In this document: positions 14,912 to 23,190 of the stretch, in pieces
Position numbering within the stretch: position 1 is the first letter of the stretch
How the letters are laid out: each line of letters starts with the position of its first letter
Assembly: GCA_937885735.1 (NCBI GenBank)
Contig: CALABN010000039.1
Span: 1-23,491 of the forward strand
Source: an uncultured Bacteroidota bacterium
GTDB taxonomy: Bacteria > Bacteroidota > Bacteroidia > Bacteroidales > SZUA-534
Direction: 5' to 3'
Length of the DNA stretch: 23,491 nt
Program-made: the position numbers and the translations under genes
Notes under the pieces: model-generated
What the model saw: the letters and a program-made list of their open reading frames with translations, nothing else
The model's database searches: none
Told to the model about the DNA's origin: nothing

Positions 14912-14935
14912 CAAATTTTAATTCATTTTGGTTTA

Positions 14936-17900
14936 ATGGGTAATTCAATAAAACCAGGATTCTTATTCGAGACAAGTTGGGAGGTTTGCAACAAGGTGGG
15001 AGGCATTCACACTGTCATTACTTCCAAAATGCCGAACGAATATGCCGAATATGGTGATAACATTATATTTATAGGTCCAGATTTGGTGAAGGAGGGCAGT
15101 AACCCTGAATTCATTGAAGACAAGAATCTTAATGCTGATTGGAAGAAGGTTGCGGAAAACGAAGGCCTGCGTTTGAAAATTGGCCGTTGGAATGTGGCGC
15201 ATAAACCTATTGCCATATTGATTGATTATACCGTTTTTGTTGGCATTAAAGATAAATTGTTGGCTTCGTGGTGGGAGACATACAAACTCGATTCCATTAC
15301 AGGCGAATGGGAATATATTGAGTCTGTATTGTTTGGATATGCTGCTGGCAAGGTAATTGAAAGTTACAGAAATTATTATCTGGAAAATGTGCCCGTAGTT
15401 GCCCAATTCCATGAATGGCAGACAGGTTCGGGTATTCTGTATCTCGACCGTGCTTGTCCACAAGTGGCTACTGTGTTTACAACACATGCAACAGTTCTCG
15501 GTCGCTCTGTGGCTGGCAATGGTTTCCCATTGTACAAAAGCCTTGGAACATTCGAGCCAGAGCCTCGTGCCCGTGAATTAGGTGTCATGGCCAAACATTC
15601 ATTGGAAAAAACAGCGGCGCATGTTGCATCTGTATATACAACCGTAAGTAAAGTCACAGCCAACGAGTGCAAGATTTTGCTGAACAACGAGCCGGACGCT
15701 GTTACACCTAATGGATTCGCATTGAATCATTTGCCACCGTTCAATGCTTCAACATCTAAGAATGCCCGTAAAAAATTGGCTGAGGTTGCAGAGGCTATGA
15801 CTGGCAACAAATGTGACAATGAGACTTTGTTCGTGGCAATATCTGGCAGATACGAATTTAAGAACAAGGGCATCGACATATTTATTGATGCTCTCGGAAA
15901 ACTTAATGAACGTAGTGGTTACAAGCATAATATTGTAGGCTTCATTTTGGTTCCAAACAATAATTACGGGCCATGCAAAGGATTGATTGAAAGAATGGAA
16001 AACGCAAATGCGCGCATTCTCGATGAACGCATAACCACTCATTTGCTAAATCCAAATTATTATGATCCAGTTATTGACAAGACTCGTCAGTTGAAATTGT
16101 GGAACAATATAGGTCAAAATGTTAATGTCATATTAGTGCCAGTTTACTTGAATGGCAACGACGGCATTTTCAATATGTCGTACTACAATCTGTTAAGCGG
16201 CTTTGATTTGACGGCATTCCCATCATATTATGAGCCATGGGGTTATACTCCGCTCGAGAGCATAGCTGTTGGTGTTCCTACTGTTACAACAAGTCTTGCT
16301 GGTTTTGGCCAGTGGATGTCAAAACAGACCAACGGCATTGATGATGGCATTGCTGTAATTAAACGTACTGAAGACAATTATTGGGATGTGGTTGACGAGT
16401 TGGTAACCATTATCGACAATGTATATCACAGAAATAACTCTGATCGAGCCAAACTGCGCCAAAAGGCAAAAGAACAGGCGTCAGAAATTAGTTGGGACAA
16501 TCTGTTCCATTTCTATACCGAGGCATACGAAAAGGCGCTGAGCCTATCGCTTTGCCGACTTGATACGCAAAAAAATCACACAAATAATAATATAAACATT
16601 AGAAAGAAACTTATGAGTAACGAACCAATTTGGAAAAAAATGGTTATCCATTCTGATCTTCCTGAAAGACTCAAGAATTTGGATAAGCTTGCTAATAACT
16701 TGTGGTGGTGCTGGAACTATGAGGCTATTGAAATGTTCAAGTACATAGATCCGGAATTGTGGCAGAAAGTTGAGAAAAACCCAATTGCATTGCTGAAAGT
16801 TGTGTCAACCGCACGTCTTGAAGAGTTGGAAAAGGACGCAGCATTCTTGGCAAAATTTGATAGAGTTTCAAAGAATTTCGCAGAGTATATGAATGTCAGC
16901 CCGCGTGCCGACATGCCTCTTGTCGGTTACTTCAGCATGGAGTACGGCTTGACTGATAATCTAAAGATTTTCTCTGGTGGTTTGGGCATTTTGGCTGGCG
17001 ACTATCTGAAAGAGGCTAGTGATTCAAATATGCCAATGGTTGGTATAGGATTCCTGTATAAATATGGTTATTTCACTCAGGAATTGACAGTCTCTGGCGA
17101 GCAACAGGCAAGTCTTGTTCCTCAAAATATGGACAATCTGCCAATTTCAGCAGTCCTCGATGAATTTAAGCGTCCTTTGACTGTATCGCTAAACTTGCCA
17201 GGCCGCATGGTGCAAGCCCGTATCTGGAAAGTTCAAGTTGGACGTATTCCTTTGTACTTGCTTGATACTGAATGGCCTGACAATAGCCCTGAAGATCGTA
17301 CTATAACACATCAGCTTTATGGAGGTGATTGGGAAAATCGTCTGAAACAGGAAATGTTGCTTGGCATGGGTGGCATTCGCGCGCTTAAGGCAATGAACAT
17401 CAAGCCAGATGTTTTCCATTGCAATGAGGGACATGCTGCAATGATTAATGTTGAACGCTTGTCTGACTACGTTCAACATGAGAACCTTACATTTAGCGAA
17501 GCTTTGGAGGTTGTACGTTCATCATCGTTGTTTACAACACATACACCTGTTCCTGCTGGTCATGATGCATTCGACCAACAAATGATCCGTACTTACTTGC
17601 GTCCTGTTCCAGAACGCCTTAAGGTTGATTGGGATACATTCATCAATCTTGGACTTGCACCTGACGGTAAATTTTCAATGAGTGTATTGGCTACACGAAC
17701 TTCGCAGGAAATGAATGGTGTCAGCATGTTGCATGGCGACGTGACCAAGGAAATGTTCAAGTACATGTGGCCAGGTTTCTCTACAAACGAATTGTATATC
17801 AATTACGTGACTAATGGTGTCCACATGCCTACATGGGCTGCAAAGGAATGGCGTCGTCTGTATGAAAGCACATTTGGCGATGGCTTTATGCAGGATCAAT

Positions 17901-19138
17901 CCAACACCAAGTACTGGGAGAAGATTTTTGATGTTCAAGATGGTGTTATTTGGGATTTGCGCAACCAATTGCGTAAGAAACTGATCGACTATGTAAAGAC
18001 TCGTTTCGAGAAGAGTTCCATCATGCGTCACGAGAGTCCGAAATATGTTGTTGAAACACTCAGCAAAATTAACGAACACACACTTACGATTGGTTTTGCC
18101 CGTCGTTTCGCCACATATAAGCGTGCTCATTTGTTGTTCAGCGATATTGACCGTTTGGCAAAGATTGTCAACGATCCACAACGTCCTGTTCAATTCCTGT
18201 TTGCTGGCAAGGCTCACCCACATGATAAGGCAGGTCAGGATTTGATTAAGAACATTGTCGAAATATCACGCCGTCCTGAATTTGTCGGCAAGATTTTGTT
18301 CTTGGAAAATTATGACATGGACTTGGCAAAACGTCTTGTGCGTGGTGTCGATGTTTGGTTGAACAACCCAACACGTCCTTTGGAGGCCAGTGGTACCAGT
18401 GGTCAGAAGGCTGAGATGAATGGAGTGTTGAATTTCAGCGTCCTTGATGGATGGTGGGTTGAGGGCTATAAGGAAAAGGCTGGTTGGGCACTTCCTCAGG
18501 AACAGACATACCAAAACCATCAGTTCCAGAATGAACTTGATGCCGCATCTATCTACAGCATTCTTGAAAATGAGATAATACCATTGTTCTATCAGCGCAA
18601 TGCTTTTGGTATCCCAACAGAATGGGTACAATATATCAAGCGTTCAATTGCAGGTATTGCACCTCATTTCACGACAAAACGTATGCTTGACGATTATATC
18701 AACAAGTATTATTCAAATTTGTACAAGCGTAGCAGCAAGATAATTGCAAACAACTTTGAGATTGCACGCAGTTTGGCAAGTTGGAAAAACAAGGTTTATG
18801 AAAATTGGGATAAGATTGAAATTGTATCAGTTGACTTCCCAAGTACATTGAAGACAGAGTTTAAGACAGGCCAAAATTATCATGGTGAAGTTGTTGTAGA
18901 TATCAAAGATTTGGATATCAACGATATAGGAGTGGAGGTGGTTATTATGGACCAGAATTGTACAAAATTGATGGATAGGAAAGAGTTGAAGTTGAACAAG
19001 AACGTCAATTCCATGGCATTCTTTGATATCGACTTTAAGCTTGACCATCCTGGCTCGTATGATTATGGTGTAAGGTTGTTTGCCAAGAACGTTGACCTAC
19101 CACATCGTCAAGATGTGCCATTGTTGCGTTGGGTATAA
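14936..19138 (+). CDS. GT3 glycogen synthase - GT35 alpha-glucan phosphorylase fusion
   Basis: One uninterrupted 1400-codon frame. Residues 1-~535 are a GT3 glycogen synthase (eukaryotic-like type): FETSWEVCNKVGGIHTVI at the start, FTTHATVLGR, VYTTVSKVTANE, and the catalytic E433-x7-E441 in YYEPWGYTPLES. Residues 560-1400 are a short-type GT35 phosphorylase: NNLWWCWNYEA, YFSMEYGL, FSGGLGILAGDYLKEASD, HCNEGHAA, TTHTPVPAGHD, and EASGTSGQKAEMNG with the PLP lysine Lys1158. GT3 extends glycogen from UDP-glucose; GT35 releases glucose-1-phosphate. The linker (~536-559) is rich in N, K, T and looks like translated spacer; Met560 (16613) is a plausible independent start. A TGA in the next frame at 16539-16541 means one indel would split the gene. 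Last gene of the operon; terminator follows. Confidence 0.9.
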   Translation: MGNSIKPGFLFETSWEVCNKVGGIHTVITSKMPNEYAEYGDNIIFIGPDLVKEGSNPEFIEDKNLNADWKKVAENEGLRLKIGRWNVAHKPIAILIDYTVFVGIKDKLLASWWETYKLDSITGEWEYIESVLFGYAAGKVIESYRNYYLENVPVVAQFHEWQTGSGILYLDRACPQVATVFTTHATVLGRSVAGNGFPLYKSLGTFEPEPRARELGVMAKHSLEKTAAHVASVYTTVSKVTANECKILLNNEPDAVTPNGFALNHLPPFNASTSKNARKKLAEVAEAMTGNKCDNETLFVAISGRYEFKNKGIDIFIDALGKLNERSGYKHNIVGFILVPNNNYGPCKGLIERMENANARILDERITTHLLNPNYYDPVIDKTRQLKLWNNIGQNVNVILVPVYLNGNDGIFNMSYYNLLSGFDLTAFPSYYEPWGYTPLESIAVGVPTVTTSLAGFGQWMSKQTNGIDDGIAVIKRTEDNYWDVVDELVTIIDNVYHRNNSDRAKLRQKAKEQASEISWDNLFHFYTEAYEKALSLSLCRLDTQKNHTNNNINIRKKLMSNEPIWKKMVIHSDLPERLKNLDKLANNLWWCWNYEAIEMFKYIDPELWQKVEKNPIALLKVVSTARLEELEKDAAFLAKFDRVSKNFAEYMNVSPRADMPLVGYFSMEYGLTDNLKIFSGGLGILAGDYLKEASDSNMPMVGIGFLYKYGYFTQELTVSGEQQASLVPQNMDNLPISAVLDEFKRPLTVSLNLPGRMVQARIWKVQVGRIPLYLLDTEWPDNSPEDRTITHQLYGGDWENRLKQEMLLGMGGIRALKAMNIKPDVFHCNEGHAAMINVERLSDYVQHENLTFSEALEVVRSSSLFTTHTPVPAGHDAFDQQMIRTYLRPVPERLKVDWDTFINLGLAPDGKFSMSVLATRTSQEMNGVSMLHGDVTKEMFKYMWPGFSTNELYINYVTNGVHMPTWAAKEWRRLYESTFGDGFMQDQSNTKYWEKIFDVQDGVIWDLRNQLRKKLIDYVKTRFEKSSIMRHESPKYVVETLSKINEHTLTIGFARRFATYKRAHLLFSDIDRLAKIVNDPQRPVQFLFAGKAHPHDKAGQDLIKNIVEISRRPEFVGKILFLENYDMDLAKRLVRGVDVWLNNPTRPLEASGTSGQKAEMNGVLNFSVLDGWWVEGYKEKAGWALPQEQTYQNHQFQNELDAASIYSILENEIIPLFYQRNAFGIPTEWVQYIKRSIAGIAPHFTTKRMLDDYINKYYSNLYKRSSKIIANNFEIARSLASWKNKVYENWDKIEIVSVDFPSTLKTEFKTGQNYHGEVVVDIKDLDINDIGVEVVIMDQNCTKLMDRKELKLNKNVNSMAFFDIDFKLDHPGSYDYGVRLFAKNVDLPHRQDVPLLRWV

Positions 19139-19151
19139 TGAATGTAATTAG

Positions 19152-19198
19152 ATATATAGGCGGAAGTTACCATATTCCGCCTATATATATTTTTTTTT
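19152..19198 (+). terminator. Rho-independent terminator of the glucan operon
   Basis: 19152-19165 and 19175-19188 are perfect 14-bp inverted copies with a GC-rich core (aggcggaa / ttccgcct), 9-nt loop, followed by a run of nine T (19190-19198). It begins 13 bp after the stop at 19138. Confidence 0.93.
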
Positions 19199-19436
19199 AT
19201 AGAAATTTCAAAACCGCATATATATAAACATGCTTGTGTTCATATTAAAACTTCGATTTTTTTCTTGATAAGGGTACAATAAATGGATATTTTTATTTCC
19301 TTTGTGCCGTGAAAAAGATTTTTTTTTCAAAGCGTTCTGTTTTCGTATGTATGGTTTGCAGCTTGAATGCTGTTGATAATTGAATTTGAGATTTATTATT
19401 ATATTTTTTATTATTAACAATTAAATTTTATTTATC
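19199..19436 (+). other. AT-rich upstream region of the T9SS protein gene
   Basis: 238 bp of very AT-rich sequence with several T-runs, presumably the promoter and leader of the gene at 19437. I see no exact TAnnTTTG; the nearest is tatggtttg around 19350 with one extra base. A 70-codon minus-strand frame here has no protein-like features. Confidence 0.4.
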
Positions 19437-20561
19437 GTGAGAAAATTTACTATGCTATTTGTAGCCACTGTTGCTGCAATGTCTGTAAATGCACAAGGTT
19501 CTTATGATTTGTCATTGGTTTCTAAAGTGAACATTGGCGCGCAAAAGGATCAATTTGTTGCTTCTACCGTCGATAATGATGGTGTAGTTGTAATTAAAAC
19601 AGGTGACAAGGTCGCAAATAATTGGGATAACCAATTTTTTGTTTCTGCTCCTGAAGTGATTGCAGTAGGTACTCCTTTTACATTCTCAATGGATGTTAAG
19701 TCTGTTTCTGCTACAGTTTTTAGTTCGCAAACACACAACAATCCAGGTGATTATGTTGGTAATTTGAGTTTCAATGTAGCAACTTCTGCTGAATGGTCTA
19801 CATATACTGCCGTTGGTGTAGTTGCTGGTAGTGTTAAAACTTTAGCATTTAATTTGAATGATGGAGATGGTGCTGCTAACGAATTCCAGTTCAAGAATAT
19901 TACATGGGCTCCATTTTCAGCTTCTTATACAGTTGATACTTTGACATTCAATTACAATGGTGATTTGAAGGCTGAAAACTTCATGGTATTCACTAGCTCA
20001 GTTTCTACTACTGCTTCTGAATTCAATTCTGTTTCAGCTTCTCTAATATCTTCAGTATCATCAACTGTTGCATTCTCTTCTGTTTCTACAACTGTATTTG
20101 CTTCAGTTTCAAAAACTCTTATAGACAACAAGACAATCACTCCAGTTGATTTCGAGTTGGATGGTAATAAGTTGAAGCTTGCTAATGAATTTGGTGAAAA
20201 TGACTCCGAAATTAAAACAGAAGTAGAGACAGAAGGTAAAGTTAATTTTAACTCCAGCTTCTTAATAGATGCTCTCAACTATTTCGTGGTTAAGGCTCAA
20301 TATGTTAAACCAACAGTTAATCCTGCAGTAAATGAGAATGTAGTTGCTGAGTTCTCAGTATATCCTAACCCAGTAAATGACGTATTGAACGTTGCTTGCG
20401 AGGCTGGTGTTGCTAACGTAGCTATCTTCGATGTAGCAGGTCGCATGGTTAAGGTATCTAACGAAGACGTTATCAACGTAGCTGACTTGAAGGCTGGTTT
20501 GTACATCGTTAAGGTTACTGACATGAACGGTGCTAATGGTACTACTAAGATTATGAAATAA
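19437..20561 (+). CDS. T9SS-secreted protein with C-terminal sorting domain
   Basis: 374 residues. The start is GTG at 19437: it supplies the RK n-region of the signal peptide (RKFTMLFVATVAAMSVNAQ, cleaved after AQ), which the next ATG at 19452 would lose. Residues ~44-158 look like a beta-sandwich carbohydrate-binding-type domain (aromatic and Asn/Gly rich, ending FQFKNITW). Residues ~184-226 are Ser/Val-rich with SVS at 188, 198, 206, 215 and 223. Residues ~227-283 resemble the first domain of bacterial sliding clamps (see findings). Residues ~305-374 are a T9SS type A sorting domain: FSVYPNPVNDVLNV, VAIFDVAGRMVKV, INVADLKAGLYIVKV, ending KIMK. It is exported and then secreted or attached to the surface. 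Function unknown. Codons favour GCT/GTA/TCT, suggesting high expression; monocistronic with a strong terminator. Confidence 0.85.
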   Translation: MRKFTMLFVATVAAMSVNAQGSYDLSLVSKVNIGAQKDQFVASTVDNDGVVVIKTGDKVANNWDNQFFVSAPEVIAVGTPFTFSMDVKSVSATVFSSQTHNNPGDYVGNLSFNVATSAEWSTYTAVGVVAGSVKTLAFNLNDGDGAANEFQFKNITWAPFSASYTVDTLTFNYNGDLKAENFMVFTSSVSTTASEFNSVSASLISSVSSTVAFSSVSTTVFASVSKTLIDNKTITPVDFELDGNKLKLANEFGENDSEIKTEVETEGKVNFNSSFLIDALNYFVVKAQYVKPTVNPAVNENVVAEFSVYPNPVNDVLNVACEAGVANVAIFDVAGRMVKVSNEDVINVADLKAGLYIVKVTDMNGANGTTKIMK

Positions 20562-20581
20562 TCAGAGTAAATCATAAATTG

Positions 20582-20613
20582 AAAAAGGTCGCAAGTTTCT
20601 TGCGACCTTTTTT
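20582..20613 (+). terminator. Rho-independent terminator of the T9SS protein gene
   Basis: 20582-20595 (aaaaaggtcgcaag) pairs with 20599-20612 (cttgcgacctttt plus T), 3-nt loop, followed by T. It starts 20 bp after the stop codon. The A-rich left arm makes it usable from the other side too. Confidence 0.93.
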
Positions 20614-20864
20614 GTTTTTATATGTTTATGACTCTGAAATCTCTGACTGTTGTTCACACTTGTCATTACAGGAATAAACTCATTTATCACACTGTTTGGT
20701 CAATTATTCGTTCGTATTGTTTGCGCTTGTATGCCAAACGTGTCTGTGAGTTAATGTAAATGTATGTTGTAAATTTATAATGGATTGGAATGATAAACTG
20801 AATGCATTCAGTTTATTATATTATACGTACGTTGTCGCCAAAGCGTATTGAGTGTTGTTGGCTT
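20614..20864. other. Convergent intergenic region with a 24-bp palindrome
   Basis: Lies between the T9SS gene terminator and the relA stop codon. The main feature is a perfect palindrome at 20793-20816 (12 bp each side, centre at 20804/20805), about 50 bp past the relA stop. It could act as a weak relA terminator or mRNA 3'-end stabiliser, but no T-run follows on the minus strand. Nothing else is apparent. Confidence 0.55.
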
Positions 20865-23027
20865 CTATTCGCCTAATCTTATTGCCCGTATTACGTTTTT
20901 GATTTTGGCAATGTTTGACAGCAAGATTTCGAGTTGGGCTGTGCTGTTTATGAACACAGAAATATTTGCATTGAATATGCCGTCTTTTGTGTTGACAGAT
21001 ATTGAACGTAGGTTGACGTTCTCACTTTTTGTAATCACTTCTGAAATGTGATTTACCACGCCATTTTTGTCAAAGCCTGTTACAATTATATCAGCTTTGA
21101 ATACTGATGCCTTTTCATTGTCATTCCAACGCGCCTTTACTATTCTATAAGGGTATTTTGAAAAGAGGTCCTTGGCATTGGGGCAGCCTTGCCTGTGTAT
21201 TTGTATTCCTCTGTCAACAGTGACAAATCCAAATATCTTGTCTCCTGGAATTGGATGACAGCAGCGTGCGAGTTTGTAGTCAACGTTAACAAGGTCGCGG
21301 TCGATGACAAGCGAATCGTCCGTTTCTATTGGCTCTGCCAGATATTCCTCGTTGGTTTCGCTTGTTTCGATTCCTTGCTCTTCATCATTTGTGTTCTGCA
21401 GATAATCACGAATGTCGCGCAAGTCAATTTTCTCGTCAGCAATGTCTTGGTAAAAATCGAGGGCCAGTTTGTACTTGAAATGGGTTATCATTTGCATTAT
21501 CATCTGGTCGTTGAAATCAAGTTTCAATTGCAGAACTTTTCTTTCAAGCATTTCCTTGCCAATTTCGGCATTTCTGAATGTCTCTTCGTTTATTGCTCTT
21601 CGAATTCTATTCTTGATTTTTGGACTGACAGCTATGTTTATCCATTCTATGTTTGGCTTTTGTGTTTTTGATGTCAGTACTTCAACAGTATCGCCATTGT
21701 TTATCTTGTGTCGAATGGGGACTATCTTCCCGTTTACTCGGGCACCTGTACAAGTGTTTCCAAGATTGCTGTGGATTGAATAGGCAAAGTCAAGTATTGT
21801 TGCCCCTTGACGTAATTTTATAATGTCCCCTTGAGGTGTAAATGCGAATATGTTGCTGACTTGCTGCTGACCAGATTGTTGTTTCATTTCGCTGTCGAAA
21901 GAGTCGATGTTGTTTCGCTCAAGTATGTTGCGAATATTGCTAATCCACTTGTCATGCGACAGGTCCTTTCCTGATTCCTTGTATTTCCAGTGCGCGGCAT
22001 TGCCTTTTTCTGCAATTTCGTCCATTCTGCGAGTGCGTATCTGAACTTCAACCCAATGGTTGTCTGGACCCATTACGGTTGTGTGCAACGATTCGTATCC
22101 GCTTGGCCGTGGTGTGGAAATCCAGTCTCGAAGTCGGGTAGGGTTGGGTGTGTAGATGTTGGTTATTAGACTATATACGTTCCAGCATTCTTCTTTTTCC
22201 TTTTGTGACGGGATATTGTCAAGAATCACCCTTATGGCAAACAGGTCGTATATTTCTGAAATGTCGACATTCTGCTTTTTGATTTTGCCATAAATTGAAT
22301 TGACGGATTTTGGTCTGCCTTTGATTTCGTATTCATATCCATTGCTCTGTAGCACATTGTTGATAGTCTGTTTGAACTTGTCAATGTATTGCTCGCGTTT
22401 GCTTTTGGTTTCGTTGAGTTTGCGTGCTATGCCATAATACATTTCTGGCTCAAGTATTTTGAGCGAGACGTCTTCCATTTCGGTTTTAATGTGATAAAGA
22501 CCCAGCCGATGGGCAATGGGTGCATATAGCAGACGTGTGTTTTGAGCAATTTTCAACTGACGTTCTTGGCTGAATTGTTTTATTGTGCGAATTTTGTCGA
22601 GTGTGTCGGCGAGCTTGAGCAGTATGGCTCTGACGTCGTTTGAAATGGTAAGTACGAGTGCTATGTAGTTTTCACTGTTCAGTTGCAGTTTTTCTTTGTG
22701 AAGCAGGCTGATTTTCTGCATCTCACTAATAACTGACAGGATATCGTTGCCGAATTGTTGACATATCTGTTCCTTGTCATGTTCATTGTTTCCAATAGTG
22801 CCGTGGAGTATGGCGGAAATAATAGATGTGTCGCTGTGGCTAATCTCACTTGCTACAATTGTAGCCACCCTAATTGCATGCGTGTAGGCAGATTCACCAG
22901 TCTCAAGTATTTTGTTGGTTAGATGCTCTTTGGCAAAGAAACAGGCAGCCTTTATTTTTTCAATGGATTGATTGTTGCAATCTGTCAATTGATTAAAAAG
23001 TTGTATTTCAAGTTCTTCGGCTGTCAT
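20865..23027 (-). CDS. relA: RelA/SpoT-family (p)ppGpp synthetase, hydrolase site degenerate
   Basis: A 720-residue long RSH protein that makes (p)ppGpp from ATP and GDP/GTP in the stringent response. Domains in order: pseudo-HD hydrolase (~25-180), synthetase (~232-350), TGS (392-452), helical and Cys-containing region (ARCCHPIPGDKI near 597), and ACT (~645-718). Synthetase residues are kept: GRPKSVNSIYGK, Asp261 in IYDLFAIR, Tyr311 in SGYESLHT, and Glu327 in VEVQIRT. In the hydrolase domain His50 and His75 remain, but HD is HG (Gly76), the ED that follows is Gly79/Asn80, and the ADRLHN motif is ADTLDK (Asp141 kept, Asn lost). It is therefore probably synthetase-only. It begins 26 bp after the SpoIIE-type stop, so the two were likely cotranscribed. 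Confidence 0.93.
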   Translation of the reverse strand: MTAEELEIQLFNQLTDCNNQSIEKIKAACFFAKEHLTNKILETGESAYTHAIRVATIVASEISHSDTSIISAILHGTIGNNEHDKEQICQQFGNDILSVISEMQKISLLHKEKLQLNSENYIALVLTISNDVRAILLKLADTLDKIRTIKQFSQERQLKIAQNTRLLYAPIAHRLGLYHIKTEMEDVSLKILEPEMYYGIARKLNETKSKREQYIDKFKQTINNVLQSNGYEYEIKGRPKSVNSIYGKIKKQNVDISEIYDLFAIRVILDNIPSQKEKEECWNVYSLITNIYTPNPTRLRDWISTPRPSGYESLHTTVMGPDNHWVEVQIRTRRMDEIAEKGNAAHWKYKESGKDLSHDKWISNIRNILERNNIDSFDSEMKQQSGQQQVSNIFAFTPQGDIIKLRQGATILDFAYSIHSNLGNTCTGARVNGKIVPIRHKINNGDTVEVLTSKTQKPNIEWINIAVSPKIKNRIRRAINEETFRNAEIGKEMLERKVLQLKLDFNDQMIMQMITHFKYKLALDFYQDIADEKIDLRDIRDYLQNTNDEEQGIETSETNEEYLAEPIETDDSLVIDRDLVNVDYKLARCCHPIPGDKIFGFVTVDRGIQIHRQGCPNAKDLFSKYPYRIVKARWNDNEKASVFKADIIVTGFDKNGVVNHISEVITKSENVNLRSISVNTKDGIFNANISVFINSTAQLEILLSNIAKIKNVIRAIRLGE

Positions 23028-23053
23028 AATATAGTATGGCAGTTAAATGCGGC

Positions 23054-23190
23054 TTATCCCAACTTAAATCCAATAACCATCATGTCGTCTAGCTGGTTAT
23101 ATTTTGTGCCTCGCCATTCAAGAATGTTCTGTTTCAGTAATTCGCATTGCTTTTCGGCTGGTTCATTGTGGATTTGCATCAGGTATTTGT
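23054..23190 (-). CDS. C-terminal end of a SpoIIE/PP2C-type serine phosphatase (truncated)
   Basis: About 45 codons are readable up to the TAA at 23054-23056. The end (PAEKQCELLKQNILEWRG, then NQLDDMMVIGFKLG) matches the C-terminus of SpoIIE-type PP2C phosphatases, where ..QxDDxxVIGFK forms the last strand with a metal-binding Asp pair. Such proteins in Bacteroidetes usually carry sensor domains and dephosphorylate SiaC/STAS-type partners. Upstream codons KYLMQIHNEP continue to about 23188, after which the frame enters foreign sequence. The rest of the gene is missing because of the junction, not because of the window edge. Confidence 0.65.
23170..23190. other. Probable chimeric junction
   Basis: This block of about 20 bp makes sense in both flanking genes: as KYLMQI of the phosphatase on the minus strand and as GFASGIC of the transporter on the plus strand. 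Left of it composition and codon use match the window; right of it they do not. No insertion-sequence end, target duplication or tRNA is present. Confidence 0.6.

Noticed and set aside
19208..19420. 70-codon minus-strand frame in the AT-rich leader
   Set aside because: Lys/Asn-rich, no features, and placed where the T9SS gene promoter should be.
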